Under the pieces are notes generated by a model that saw only the letters and a program-made list of their open reading frames with translations, ran no database searches and was not told the origin of the DNA. Positions 1 through 11,958 of a DNA stretch of 64,000 nucleotides are shown here, piece after piece. Numbering within the stretch: position 1 is the stretch's first letter; every line of letters starts with the position of its first letter. The position numbers were made by a program, and so were the translations under genes. The stretch comes from Piromyces finnis (lineage: Eukaryota; Neocallimastigomycota; Neocallimastigomycetes; Neocallimastigales; Neocallimastigaceae): the NCBI GenBank assembly GCA_002104945.1, contig MCFH01000044.1, positions 1 to 64,000 of the forward strand, read 5' to 3'.

Positions 1-194
1 TTTTAAATAGATTGATTTGTTATTATTATTATTAATATTATAGTTATTGCTGATATTTATTTAATAATTTTATTAACAAAAAGTTAAATATATAATTTAA
101 TAAATAAACTTAAAAATATATAAGAAGATTATATGTTTTTTTTATATATCCTATTCTAAATATATATTAAACATATATAATGTCGGTATTTGTT

Positions 195-287
195 TGTTTG
201 TTATATATTTCTAAATGTAGTAATAAACATTTTTTTTATTTAACAGGAATACTAATAATGTTTGTTATATATTTCTAAATGTAGTAA
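195..287. repeat. 29-bp direct repeat pair
   Basis: The same 29-base unit, starting TGTTTGTTATATATTTC and ending GTAGTAA, occurs at 195-223 and again at 259-287. The second copy is the loop of the hairpin at 225-333, so the hairpin looks like the product of a local duplication plus inversion. Confidence 0.75.
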
Positions 288-333
288 AAAAAACAAACAT
301 TATTAGTATTCCTGTTAAATAAAAAAAATGTTT
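225..333. repeat. Long hairpin with arms of about 39 bp
   Basis: Bases 225-263 are the reverse complement of 295-333 apart from one base of length in an A/T run. The loop is about 31 bases. The arm core reads TTTAACAGGAATACTAATAA, which is more complex than the surrounding low-complexity DNA. It could be a small foldback element or a cruciform-forming site; no target-site duplication was recognised. Confidence 0.75.
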
Positions 334-1109
334 AAAAAAAAAAAAAGAAACAATACATAATACATCTGAAATTTGATATTTTAATAGTTTTAATATAGAA
401 TAACTTAATAAAAAATAAAAGTATATCTATTTAATAAATCATAATAATAATATAATAGTAATCAGCAATTATTGATATGCATAATAAATAAAAAAAAGCA
501 TTACTTAGTTATGTTATTCATTAATATAAAAAATATATAAATATAATAATTAAAACCACGCTTTTTTATATTTTTTATATAAAAATTAAAAAAAATAAAA
601 ATAAAAATTCACTTTTCATTTTTACCAAGGAGACTTTTTTTATATTAATTTTTTTTTATTTTCTACTTTAAAATTCACCCTTTTCCCCTTTTTTTATTAA
701 AAAAAACATTTATTAAATTTAAATAGTATTCACCAAAACATTATATTTTGAGTAAATAAATTAAATTTGGTTATGGATTTTTTCTTTCTTTTTTTTAATT
801 AACTTTCTCACCACCACAATTTTAAAAAAAAAAAATTGAGTAATTTCATTATATATACTATATAAAATTTATATATATGAATGAATAGAATATTAATATA
901 TTTATATATAATTTTATTTTAAATAAATAAACTTTTTACATAGATTATAAAAATAAATTATTTAAAGTGATTAATGTCAATGTTTCATATACAACTAATT
1001 TAAAAGAAAATTAATAAATGTAAATAGATATTTATACAATTATTTCTAGATAAAAATTGATTTTTTTATATTAATTGAATCATAAAAAATAGTGTTATAT
1101 ATTAATTTA

Positions 1110-2677
1110 TTAATTCCAAATCTTGGAACATTCGTCGCTAACTTTTTTACATGTTTCAGCATCCTTTCCTGATCCCCAACATTTAGAAACTTGACTGAAG
1201 CATAAATCAGATTTTTCAGATTTACATTGCCAGTCTTGTTTATCACATGAAAAATAGGAAGCATCAACAAGATTAACAGCACCTTGATTTGGTGGAGTAA
1301 TTGGTTCTGGTGGAGTAATTGGTTCTGGTGGAGTAATTGGTTCTGGTGGAGTAATTGGTTCTGGTGGAGTAATTGGTTCTGGTGGAGTAATTGGTTCTGG
1401 TGAAGTAATTGGTTCTGGTGGAGTAATTGGTTCTGGTGGAGTAATTGGTTCTGGTGGAGTAATTGGTTCTGGTGGAGTAATTGGTTCTGGTGGAGTAATT
1501 GGTTCTATAGTTGGTTCAGTAACACTTGGTTCTTCTTCTTCAACAATTTCAATAATATCTGATTCTGGAATAGAATAATTGTATTCACCTAATCCTCTCA
1601 TTAATCCTGTAACTAATTTTGGATAAGCAATCTTTAATTGGGAACGATCAATGATAGCAAAACGTTCTCCTTCTCCTTCAAAAATACCATTATCCCATAA
1701 AATACATGGAACTCCAATAGATTTGGCACTTTTAATGTAATATTCTGCCCATTTAGCACGTTCATCTTCATTATGACGATTCATAGCTCCAAATTCTCCT
1801 AAAATAACTGGAACGTTCTTGCTTATGAAGAATTTTTAATTTCTCCCATGGTACCGTCAATTTCACTAGCATCTTCAAAAGTACTAACTGCACCTTCTCC
1901 ATTATCTAATGCAAAACTGTATGGAGAATAGGCATGAATTGATACAATAACTTTATCATCATTTTCTGGATAGATAAAATGATCTGGTGCTCCTCCATAA
2001 GCTCCGGCTGCATATGGTGGAAGCATAAGATGACGAATGGCATTATTACCTCCTGAAGCACGAACTGTGTTGTAGAAAAGATTATCTAATTCATTAACGA
2101 AATCCCATCCTTCTTGATCTCCACCTGTCCATTCAACAGCATCACCAACCTTTCTTGGTTCATTCATACCTTCGAAAATTAAATGTTCATCGTAATTAGC
2201 AAATTCGGCTGCAATTTGTTTCCAAATGGCTTCTAATATCTCTTTAGCTGGTTCTAAGTTTTCAGCATAAGCATAGTTCCAATTTTCATGGTGAATATTT
2301 AAAATGGCAAAACTACCAGTGTTAAGAGCATAATCAACAACTTCGTGAACTCTCTTCATCCAAGCATCATCAATTTTATAATCTGGTCCTTCTCCAAAAT
2401 GTCCAGTCCAAGTTGTTGGAATACGGAAGATATTAAAACCTAATGAGTGTAACTTTTGGAAAAGTTCTGGTGTAGTCTTGACATTTCCCCAACAAGTTTC
2501 GGAAGCTAATTGATCTTCTGCATAATCTAAGGCATCTAAGCAATGAGCATCTAAAGTATTACCTAAATTCCAACCAATTTTAATTTCTTTAACAAGTTCT
2601 CTGGATGGAATATTTCTCATAGCCTTTGATGAAGCAAAAGCCAAGCACATCAAAGCAAAAGTATTTACGAATTTCAT
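1110..2677 (-). CDS. GH5 endoglucanase (CelB-like), split by a one-base frameshift
   Basis: Secreted family 5 glycoside hydrolase that would cut internal beta-1,4 bonds of cellulose or related glucans. The first part (1823-2677, 284 aa) has a signal peptide (about residues 1-17), the GWNLGNTLDA motif, FRIPTTW, NIHHENW and the acid/base Glu173 in FEGMNEPR. It then hits a stop just after MGEIKN. The frame resumes with KNVPVILGEFGAMNR, whose GEFG Glu (codon 1794-1796) is the expected nucleophile, so the first part alone would be inactive. Adding one base in the T run at 1833-1837 reconnects the frames into about 520 residues. After the catalytic domain comes a linker of twelve EPITPP hexapeptides and a short C-terminal six-cysteine module (CDKQDWQC...CW...C...C..IWN) that is not the usual fungal dockerin. 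No introns. First gene of a minus-strand hydrolase cluster. The break may be a sequencing error or real inactivation. Confidence 0.88.
1291..1506 (-). repeat. 18-bp tandem repeat encoding the EPITPP linker
   Basis: Twelve nearly identical 18-bp units encode Glu-Pro-Ile-Thr-Pro-Pro; one unit reads EPITSP. It is the flexible Pro/Thr linker between the GH5 catalytic domain and the C-terminal cysteine-rich module. DNA-level identity between units suggests recent slippage expansion. Confidence 0.9.
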
Positions 2678-3893
2678 TTTTCTTTTTTTATTAAAATATT
2701 AATCTAATATAATAAATATAAATCTTCTATATATAAATAAATAATTGTTTTTTTTTAAATATATACTTATATAATAAATTTACAAATTATATACAATTTT
2801 TATAATATTATAAAAATAATTTTTTTTATAAGAAAAAGCATTTTTTGTTGTATTTATATTATTTTTTAATCTATTTGCGGCATGTAATTATATAATAAAA
2901 AGTAATTATTATTTATTAATTAAAAATTAAAATATAATTATTTAATATTTTTTTTTAAAAAATTATGTATATTAATAATAAAATTTTTTTTATTCTTTAC
3001 TGACCGTTTTTAATTTAATATTTTACTTTTGGGTAAAAAGTAAACGGAAGGTGAAAAAAGAACTAATAGAAAAAAAGGAATAAAATATAATAATATGGAT
3101 AATTTATTGTAAAGATAAAATTAAGAAATAGATACCTAATTATTTATTAAAGAAATTGTTATATATTGCATATGTTGTTTTTATTGTGAAATATATTATA
3201 TAACTATTTGGATATACTTTAAATAGTTCTTTTAAAAAAATCATACTTTTAATAATTATATAATAATAATATATAATATGTATTTTTGTTTTGTATATGT
3301 GAAAATTTAAAAAAAGTAGATGAATAATTAAAGAATTTATTATCTTTAAAAAAAGAGTGATTTTATTATTGAATATACTTTTTGACTTAATAATAGAACC
3401 AATTAAAATTCCCTTTTTTAAATTTTATCACACTCATTTGATGCCCTTTTATTTAATATACAAATAAATAAAAAATAGTATAAAATTAAAATAGAAGAAT
3501 ATGGTTTGTGGAATTGGTACTACCAAATCATTTAATTCTTTTAAATCAAAATAAAATAGTAAAATAAAATAAAAAAAAAAAAAGATTATGCATAAAAGTA
3601 ACACAAGTTTAATTTAAATATAATTAAAATTATATTAATATGATATTTTAATTTAACCAAGAAAAGTCACGCTTTCCAACATCAATAGTAATTGAAATGA
3701 AACGAATTTAAAATTTGATCCTATTATATAATAATAAATTCATGTTTATTTATTTCCTTTTCTTATTATTTTTGAAATAAATCAAAAACATAATTTTTTT
3801 TTAAAAAAATACTTATTTTTCCATATGATGAAATGAAATTAACTAATAGTATTAAATGTTAATAAGTAATCTATTAATTATTATAATTCCAAC

Positions 3894-4062
<169 letters not shown>

Positions 4063-4339
4063 AAAATAATATTAATAATTATAATACAACTTTATTATAA
4101 AAATTCCTACGTACAGGAGTAATAATATTGATTTAAAATGTTTTATGATATGTATTAATAAAATAGCCATGATTAAGTATCTATTATACTATTATACTAT
4201 TATATATTATTAACTTTTGTTTATTATTATAATAAATATAATGTAATTTGCTATGTTCAGTATAAAAATTATAAATTTTAGTAAATACAGAGAACAAATA
4301 ACAATTATAAAGTATATTTTTGTTTAATATTAATATAAA

Positions 4340-4512
<173 letters not shown>

Positions 4513-4628
4513 AAAATATTTAATAAATGAATTATTACAAAAATTTGAAATATATATATAACTCTAATATTTCTATGGATAATAATCTCTTATATGTTAT
4601 TTATTATTAAATATAAAAATATGATTTT

Positions 4629-6572
4629 TTATTTTCCTTTCGTCATTTTTTCATTTTTACTCTTCTTTTCTTTATTATGCTTGTCTTTTTTATTTTGTTT
4701 ACTCTTAATTGATTTTGATTTTTTATTTGACTTTTTATTTGATTTAGCTTTCTTTTTACCTTTATTTTCTTCTTTTTCACTATCATTTTCACTTTCACTG
4801 CCATCTTCACTATCATTATTAATATCAGTATGATCATTTATTTTATCCTCTTTTTCATTTACTTTTTTTACTTCTTTTTCTCCTTTTTCTTCATCTTCAT
4901 CATCTATTATTTTCACTTTTTCTTTTTCCCTTTTATTATCTTTATCCTCACTATTATTTCCACTTTTACTATCATCTTCACTATCACTATCATTTTCACT
5001 TTCACTGCCATCTTCACTTTCACTATTATTTTCATCTTCACTATCATTATTGATATCAGTATGAACATTTATTTTATCCTCTTTTTCATTTACTTTTTTT
5101 ACTTCTTTTTCTCCTTTTTCTTCATCATCATTATCTATTATTTTCTCTTTTTCTTTTTCCTTTTCTTTAATTTTTTTATTTTCTTCTTCTTCCTTGATTT
5201 CACTAATCTCTATAATATTATCAGAAGCAACAGCTTCATTATAATTTTTTAATACATTTATAATAGCATTGAAATTTGGTTTCTTTTTAAGATCATGATC
5301 TAAAAGACGAGTTTTGGTAGAATCTTTAGTGTAGAATCTATAGCCATCTTGTAAACCATAAACAGTGACACTAGAAATGTTATAACCATTTTTAATGTAA
5401 GATAAAAGTCTATTGAAGTACTCATAATATTGTTCTGCTTGAGCACCTAACCAATTATCACCTATTGGTGGAGTAATTGTTAATTCAGTAATTTGAATTT
5501 CTAATCCAGTAGAAGTAATTAACCTTTCTAAACCGTTAAAGTAATCATCTAAATTTGGCCAAGTAACTCCTATATAAGATTGCATACCAATACCATCAAT
5601 TAAGTTTTCTTGTTGTAAAATATTGGCAAGATCAATAATGGCTTGAGTTTTATCATGTGGTTGGATTTGGAAAGTATTATGATCATTATAAATTAACTTT
5701 ACATTAGGAAGGGCATATTTACGAGCAATACGGAATGCTATTGCAACATAATCAGGTCCAAATATTTCATACCAAGGATTTGGTGTTTTATTATTAGCAG
5801 TACGGGTATACCATCCAGTTGTTTCATCATATTGACCATCTGTAATTTCAATTGCTTCATTAACTACATCCCAAACATCTACTGTTCCTGGATAATTAAA
5901 TTGAACAAATCCAAGGAACTTACGAATATAACTATCTAAACGATACTCCATAACATCTCTACTAACAAATTCTGTATTGCTATAATATCCATCTCTAAAG
6001 AACCATTCTGGAACTTGAGTATGCCATACTAGAGCATGACCACGAATATTAAGTCCATTTTTATAGGCAAAATCTAAACCATCAACAATATTACTAAAAT
6101 TTAGAATAGGATCTTCATTACCATTCATAATATTATCAATAGAAGCTTGTTGATCTAAAATAGCACTTGGATTCATAAGATTAGTATAGGTCATTGAATT
6201 AAATTGATATTTAATAACTTTTCTCATTTTTTCAGATGTGATGGTGGACATGGCAAGATCATTACCATAGAGACCAACACCAAATCGAAATGGCGCTTCC
6301 TGTCCTAAGGAATCCCCATGAATTACATCTGAAATGTCACAATCAGCAGCTGGATCTACCATATCTTTTAATTTATAAACAGGTGTAGCAGGAGGTGGAA
6401 TATCATCAATTGGTCTTAAACTTTCTCCTAAACCACACCATTCACCATTTTCTTGACTCCATCCACCATCGTAAGTAGTACGAAGTGGCATTAGTGCCTC
6501 CTTACAACAAGGTATTCCAAATTTTTCAGACCAACATTCACCAGTGGTAGTTATATTTTGATTTATTATCAT
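4629..6572 (-). CDS. GH10 endo-beta-1,4-xylanase with N-terminal dockerin and long charged tail
   Basis: Family 10 xylanase, 647 aa, intronless. Order of parts: fungal dockerin (residues 13-47: CWSEKFGIPCC...WSQENGEWCG), short Pro linker, GH10 domain (about 90-450) with GHALVWHTQVPEWFF, acid/base Glu239 in WDVVNEA, nucleophile Glu363 in QITELT, and TVYGLQDGYRF. A tail of nearly 200 residues follows that is almost all Lys, Glu, Asp, Ser and Asn and contains an internal duplication (EEKGEKEVKKVNEKEDKIN twice). It ends in a strongly basic Lys-rich stretch. The protein starts MIINQNITTTGECW with no signal peptide, although the paralog at 8145-9638 has one. Either an upstream exon was missed, or the 5' end was lost and the product is no longer secreted. 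I see no signal-peptide exon in 6573-6900. Catalytic residues are intact. Confidence 0.93.
   Translation of the reverse strand: MIINQNITTTGECWSEKFGIPCCKEALMPLRTTYDGGWSQENGEWCGLGESLRPIDDIPPPATPVYKLKDMVDPAADCDISDVIHGDSLGQEAPFRFGVGLYGNDLAMSTITSEKMRKVIKYQFNSMTYTNLMNPSAILDQQASIDNIMNGNEDPILNFSNIVDGLDFAYKNGLNIRGHALVWHTQVPEWFFRDGYYSNTEFVSRDVMEYRLDSYIRKFLGFVQFNYPGTVDVWDVVNEAIEITDGQYDETTGWYTRTANNKTPNPWYEIFGPDYVAIAFRIARKYALPNVKLIYNDHNTFQIQPHDKTQAIIDLANILQQENLIDGIGMQSYIGVTWPNLDDYFNGLERLITSTGLEIQITELTITPPIGDNWLGAQAEQYYEYFNRLLSYIKNGYNISSVTVYGLQDGYRFYTKDSTKTRLLDHDLKKKPNFNAIINVLKNYNEAVASDNIIEISEIKEEEENKKIKEKEKEKEKIIDNDDEEKGEKEVKKVNEKEDKINVHTDINNDSEDENNSESEDGSESENDSDSEDDSKSGNNSEDKDNKREKEKVKIIDDEDEEKGEKEVKKVNEKEDKINDHTDINNDSEDGSESENDSEKEENKGKKKAKSNKKSNKKSKSIKSKQNKKDKHNKEKKSKNEKMTKGK
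4781..5160 (-). repeat. Duplicated block inside the xylanase tail
   Basis: Two copies of a block of about 150 bp (roughly 4781-4930 and 4998-5160) encode IIDxDxEEKGEKEVKKVNEK followed by KEDKIN, HTDINNDSED and SESEN. They differ by a few substitutions and small Asp/Ser/Asn indels. The tail therefore grew by segmental duplication as well as by codon slippage. Confidence 0.85.
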
Positions 6573-7211
6573 CCTTTATATTATTTTATATTAAAAAATT
6601 TAAAAAAAAAATTAAATAATATATTTTTTGTATTTATTTATATCTAATTATTTTAATACAAAATAAATATCATATATATGATGATTAATTATTTAAAAAT
6701 AAATAGATAATAATAATAAATAATAAATAATAATTCCTTTCTAACAAAATTTCATTTAAATCATTATACCTAATTAAAACTCAAATTATTTAATATTAAT
6801 TATTAATAATTTCTTTTACTATAATTATAATGTATGTACATTTCTACTTTGCCTATTTTTATAGGAAAATTATTTTCAAATTAATATTCATATTTTTTAA
6901 TTGATATTAAAAAGATGAAAGAATTTAAATTTTTTAGACCAATAATGTTTTTTAATAATTAATTTTATAGACTGGAATAATAATGTCTTACATCAATAAA
7001 CTTTAAATATTTTTCATAAAAAAAAAGGTAATTTTATTGTTACCTTTAAAAAAGTTGGTATAATTAATAATTATATAATATTAATGCATTAACATATTAA
7101 CGGTATTTTCTATAGAAAAAAAAAATTACAAGATATTTAATTTATTTTTATACTTTAATAAAAACAATAATAGATCAATACTTTTTGATTTTATTTTATA
7201 ATTCTATTTAG

Positions 7212-7286
<75 letters not shown>

Positions 7287-7295
7287 TAATTCTAT

Positions 7296-7326
<31 letters not shown>

Positions 7327-8144
7327 TTTTATTTTATTTTATTTTTATAGAATTTTATGTATTTTATACGACGTCTTACTGATATGACAATGTACAATAA
7401 TATACAATCACATCACATATTATATACAGGAGGTTAAATGAGGAAGTCTAAAAAAAATAATAATAATAAAGTAAATATTTCTATTTTTTCTTTTTTTAAT
7501 TTTTACATTATTTTATAAAATATATAAATAGAGTTATATCTTTTTCTATAATCAATTCTTTTCTTTTTTTTTTTAAATTTTAGTGTCTTGTTCGATTTAA
7601 TAACTTTTATTTATTAATGGAAAACAATTTTTTTTATTATTCATTAAAATAAAAAAAAAAAAATAAATAAATAATTTAGTCCTTTTTAATATCATTTTTA
7701 CTTTACTATGCTTTATGAAAAAACACGATAGTTAAATAAATATTTTTTAAATATTTATTTTATTTAAAAATAAAAAATATTGCACTCTTTTTTAAACTTT
7801 TTTTTTTTTTTTAAATAACTTTTTCTTTTATGTATATTTTATTTTTGATTTTTTTTTTTTCTTTTAAAATTTATTTTTTAATTTTATTTTTATTTTTTGT
7901 TTGTTTGTTTGTTTGTTTATATTATAATTTATATTAATTTTTTGTATAATTTAGTTAAATAAATAGTTTTCTATTATATTTTACATACATAATAATTTAT
8001 AAATATTATAATATTTATATTAATTATATATAAATATTTTATTTTATTTTTTCTATGAAAAAGGTTTGAATTAAATTTTTTATTTTAGGATAAAAAAAAG
8101 AAAACTTTTTAATTTTATTCTATTAGAGAGTGAATTTATTGTAT
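6573..8144. other. Intergenic region between the two GH10 genes
   Basis: No gene seen. It contains two TTTA/TTAT microsatellite blocks at about 7206-7332 and would include the promoter of the downstream GH10 gene and the 3' untranslated region of the upstream one. The first few hundred bases upstream of 6572 were searched by eye for a signal-peptide exon and none was evident. Confidence 0.55.
7206..7332. repeat. (TTTA)n microsatellite in two blocks
   Basis: Two TTTA tracts (about 7212-7286 and 7293-7332) separated by ATTCTA, which also occurs just before the first tract, so the unit looks duplicated. Confidence 0.9.
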
Positions 8145-9638
8145 TTATTCTTCATCACTGTCATCATCAGCAGAATCTTCAGCAACATCAACATCAGCAT
8201 CAACTGAGATTTCTTCATCGCTTTCGATATTAGATTCATCATTAACTTCAGCATTGTAAGCCTTTAAAACTTCCATGATAGCTTCGTAAGTTGGCTTCTT
8301 TTGAAGTTCATGATCGAAGAGACGAGTTTTGGTAGAATCGGATTCATAGAATCTGTAACCATCTTGTAAACCGAAAACAGTAACACTAGTAATGTTAGCA
8401 CCATTCTTGTAGTTCTTCATAATAGTTTCCATCATCTTACGGTATTGGTAAACTTGAGTTTCTAACCAATCTTCACCATTAGTAGCATAAATAGTGAATT
8501 CAGTAATTTGAATTTCAAAACCTTCAGCAGCAAAACGTTGAAGAGCCTTATCGTAGTTAGCAACATTTTCTTCAAATGGTGGGTCAATTGGTTGAATGTA
8601 AGATTGCATACCAAGAGCATCAACTAAATCTTCCTTTTGTAAAATGTGCATAAGATCAATAATAGCTTGAGTTTTGTCATGTGGTTGTTGAGCAAAAGTA
8701 TCGTAATCGTTGTAAACTAACTTAACATTTGGAAGTGCGTATTTACGAGCAATACGGAAAGTTTTAACAACATAATCTGGACCAACAAAGTCATACCAGA
8801 TGTTTCTATCACCTTCATAAGTAATAGTACGAGTGTACCATCCAGTACTGTTATCGAATTTTCCTTCTAAAACTTCAACAGCTTCATTAACAACATCCCA
8901 AACATCAACAACACCTGGGTAGTTGTAGTTAACGAAACCGAGATATTGTTTAATATAGTTTTCTAAACGTTCGTAAATAACTTCTTCAGAAACGTATTCC
9001 TTAGCATCGTCAAATTCTTCTCTAAAGAACCAGTCTGGGAATTGCTTGTGCCAGACTAAAACGTGACCTCTAATATGAAGACCATTCTTTTGAGCATAAT
9101 CTAAACCATCAACAAATGGAGTAAAATTAAGAGCAATTTCATTACTACCATTCTTGAAGTTCTTTTGACAACCAGCTTGGTCAAGAACGAAAAGTGGTTT
9201 CATAAGGTTACTGTATGAGAATGAATTAAATTGGTATTTAACAAGTTCTCTCATAACCTTGGAAGAAGTAGTTGAGGTGGAAACAGCAGCACCATTGAAA
9301 CCAACACCAAAACGGAATGGAGCTTCTTGAGCTAAAGAATCACCAGTTATAACATTGGAAATATCACAATCAGCAGCTGGATCTACGACAGAATCAAGGT
9401 CAAGAAGAGCTGGTGGAGATGGTGGAATATCATCCTTTGGTCTAGTGCTTTCAGTTCCAAGACCACACCATTCACCATTTTCCATACCCCAGATACCATC
9501 ATAAGTGGTTCTAACAACTTCCTTAGTGGTTTGACAACATGGAATATTGAATTTTTCAGACCAGCAAGCGTTATCATGTGGTCTAGCTAAAGCAACAGCT
9601 GATAATGAACTTAATAATAAAATAGAATTGAATTTCAT
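8145..9638 (-). CDS. GH10 endo-beta-1,4-xylanase, secreted, N-terminal dockerin
   Basis: Family 10 xylanase of 497 aa, intronless and complete. Signal peptide at residues 1-18 (MKFNSILLLSSLSAVALA), dockerin at 25-60 (CWSEKFNIPCC...MENGEWCGL), a Pro linker near 67-77, then the GH10 domain to about 460 with RGHVLVWHKQFPDWFF, acid/base Glu252 (WDVVNEAVE) and nucleophile Glu380 (QITEFTIY). The last 30 residues are acidic (Asp/Glu/Ser), a short version of the tail that is expanded in the paralog at 4629-6572. The two proteins align from dockerin to the end of GH10, so they are a tandem duplication. The dockerin should anchor the enzyme to a fungal cellulosome scaffoldin outside the cell. The start is fixed by the signal peptide. 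Confidence 0.96.
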   Translation of the reverse strand: MKFNSILLLSSLSAVALARPHDNACWSEKFNIPCCQTTKEVVRTTYDGIWGMENGEWCGLGTESTRPKDDIPPSPPALLDLDSVVDPAADCDISNVITGDSLAQEAPFRFGVGFNGAAVSTSTTSSKVMRELVKYQFNSFSYSNLMKPLFVLDQAGCQKNFKNGSNEIALNFTPFVDGLDYAQKNGLHIRGHVLVWHKQFPDWFFREEFDDAKEYVSEEVIYERLENYIKQYLGFVNYNYPGVVDVWDVVNEAVEVLEGKFDNSTGWYTRTITYEGDRNIWYDFVGPDYVVKTFRIARKYALPNVKLVYNDYDTFAQQPHDKTQAIIDLMHILQKEDLVDALGMQSYIQPIDPPFEENVANYDKALQRFAAEGFEIQITEFTIYATNGEDWLETQVYQYRKMMETIMKNYKNGANITSVTVFGLQDGYRFYESDSTKTRLFDHELQKKPTYEAIMEVLKAYNAEVNDESNIESDEEISVDADVDVAEDSADDDSDEE

Positions 9639-11901
9639 TTTGTCTTTAATTTTATTTTTATTTATATTGAAATTAGATTAATGTTTTAATTATTGTTGTT
9701 GTTTTATGTATAAATTTTTATTAATGTATTTTATTATTTGTTTTTACAGTTTTATTTTATATATATATTTTTTATTATATTTTTTTTATTTTTTTTTTAA
9801 AATATAAAAACTTCGGAAATTATTTAATTTATATACTTCACCTTTTTTTTTTTTTTTTTTCTGTTTCTTTTTTTAATTAATATTTAATTATATAGTAATT
9901 AATTGTGTATTCTTTGGAAATTAATTAATAACTTAAATCTCAATAAACAATAAGGAATAGTGGAACATAATATATAATAATATATATAATATATATTATT
10001 TAAACAATATTCAAAACTTTATTTAATAATAAAGGTTATATAATAAACTATTAAACAATATATGTGGTAAATAATTTATGTAAAAGAATATTAATACAAA
10101 TAATTTAAATTAACTTATAAGAATTATATTCAAACCTATCAATCATAAAGATAATGTACAATATATGTAGCATATTTTAATGTTTAAGAAATTTAAAATA
10201 GACACATTCAAAAATTCATATATTATAAAAAAACAATAAATATATTGTTCTTTTATAAATAATAAATGACTAACACAATTGCACTCATAATATAATTCTT
10301 ATTTAAATTTGTAAAATGATAAAGAATTATAAATACTTATATATTAATAATTAACGCTAATACTAAAAAGTTGTTGAGTTAATTATCTATTTCTTTTTCT
10401 TTAAATATTAAACATAATATTTCTATATACTTGCAAAAAAAGTAAATTTTTGTAATAAAAAAAAGTATCCCATTTAAGTCATCTAATCATTAAGGATGCC
10501 ATATTTATTTTAAATTAATTATTAATTATCCTTTCTGTGTAACCAAAAATGTTAAACTATATTTTTAATTTTTTTTTTTTTTAATATTTAATGTTTACTT
10601 TTATTATATATCAATTTACTCTAGGATACATTTTATGATTTTTTAGTAATTTTTATAATTGATTATCTATATATTAATTTGTATAATTATTTTGTACTAC
10701 CTTAAAGCGAAAAAAAAAATTCCTTTGAATTTTATTACCTATATAAAAAGGTCATTTTAAGTATAAAAATAAAATAATTTGTTTTTTAATTAATTAATTC
10801 AATAAAGTATGAAATGAAACGATTTGTTGATTAAATTATTGGTGGGTGAGTTTAAAACATGATACATTATTTATGTATATATATTGATATAAAATGAACA
10901 TAAAAACCTTTATAATATAATTGAATATTACTATAAATGTTATATAAACATAAATTAATGTAATATTAGAATAAACTATAATAGTTTTTTAGTACATCTT
11001 ATTTTGTACATTAATGTATTTATCATATTTTTATAATTATGTGATAAAGTATTTATAATAATTATTGTATTTAATATATAAACAGAAAAACAAACTTTAT
11101 AATTAGTGGCTTTAGTATAAATTAGTATAAAATAGAGTAAATTAGTCTCCATCTAAGAATATAACAGTTAGGAAAAGATATTCATACGATCATATAATAT
11201 TAAGTATGTATTTTAATAATTTATAAATAAAGTATATAAGTCATCCCACAAATCCTGAGTAAATTGAAACGAGTTATATCATATATTAATCATTAATGAT
11301 TTAGAAAATTAAAAGGTAATTTCTCTATGGAGACATTTTTGATCTTCCAAGTTATTCCAATATTTTATATTTTAAAACAAAAAAAAAGAATATGGATTTT
11401 AAATTAAAATAATATAAATAATTTTCTTTAAAATTTAAATATAAATAATAAAAACAATTATTATTAAGTAATAAGAATATATATATTTTTTATAATTTTT
11501 TTAAAGTTATTATTTTAAAGCATTTTTATTCATTTTCCTTTTTTTTTTATATTTCTGTTTTTAGCGGCTTTTTTAATATATTTAATTAAAATATGAATCT
11601 TTATTAATTAAAATAAAGTTAAAAAAATGATTCATATATAAATTTAAATAATAATAAACTTTATATTTTAATTAAAAAAGAATTTATAGAAAAAAGAAAC
11701 ATCCATTTTAAATATTTTAAATGGAAAGAAAAAATATAAAATTATATAATAAGCTATTTTTGTGATTTTAAATATATAAAAAAAACATACTTTTTTTTAA
11801 AATTTTATATTTAAATTTAAAAGTAAAAAATCTGTTTTAAAAAATGCGATAACTTCCAATAAAATAAATATAAAATAAAAATAAGTGCAAAATCTAAAAA
11901 G

Positions 11902-11958
11902 GTTATGTTATTTTTATTAATTTCTAGTCTGTTCATTGATTAATAAAAATAACATAAC
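11902..11958. repeat. Perfect 20-bp stem hairpin
   Basis: 11902-11921 (GTTATGTTATTTTTATTAAT) is the exact reverse complement of 11939-11958, with a 17-base loop. The purpose is unknown. Confidence 0.8.

Larger units (their letters stand above)
1..1109. other. AT-rich 3' flank of the GH5 gene, no gene seen
   Basis: Almost pure A/T sequence with no convincing coding stretch in either direction. It holds a direct repeat and a long hairpin (listed separately) and several T- or A-runs. The part next to the GH5 stop codon would contain that gene's 3' untranslated region. Confidence 0.6.

Noticed and set aside
1291-1506. Regular 18-bp repeats as a possible CRISPR array
   Set aside because: Units are directly adjacent, with no spacers, and encode a protein linker.
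4830-5252. Phe/Ile-rich plus-strand frame
   Set aside because: Antisense shadow of the charged xylanase tail.
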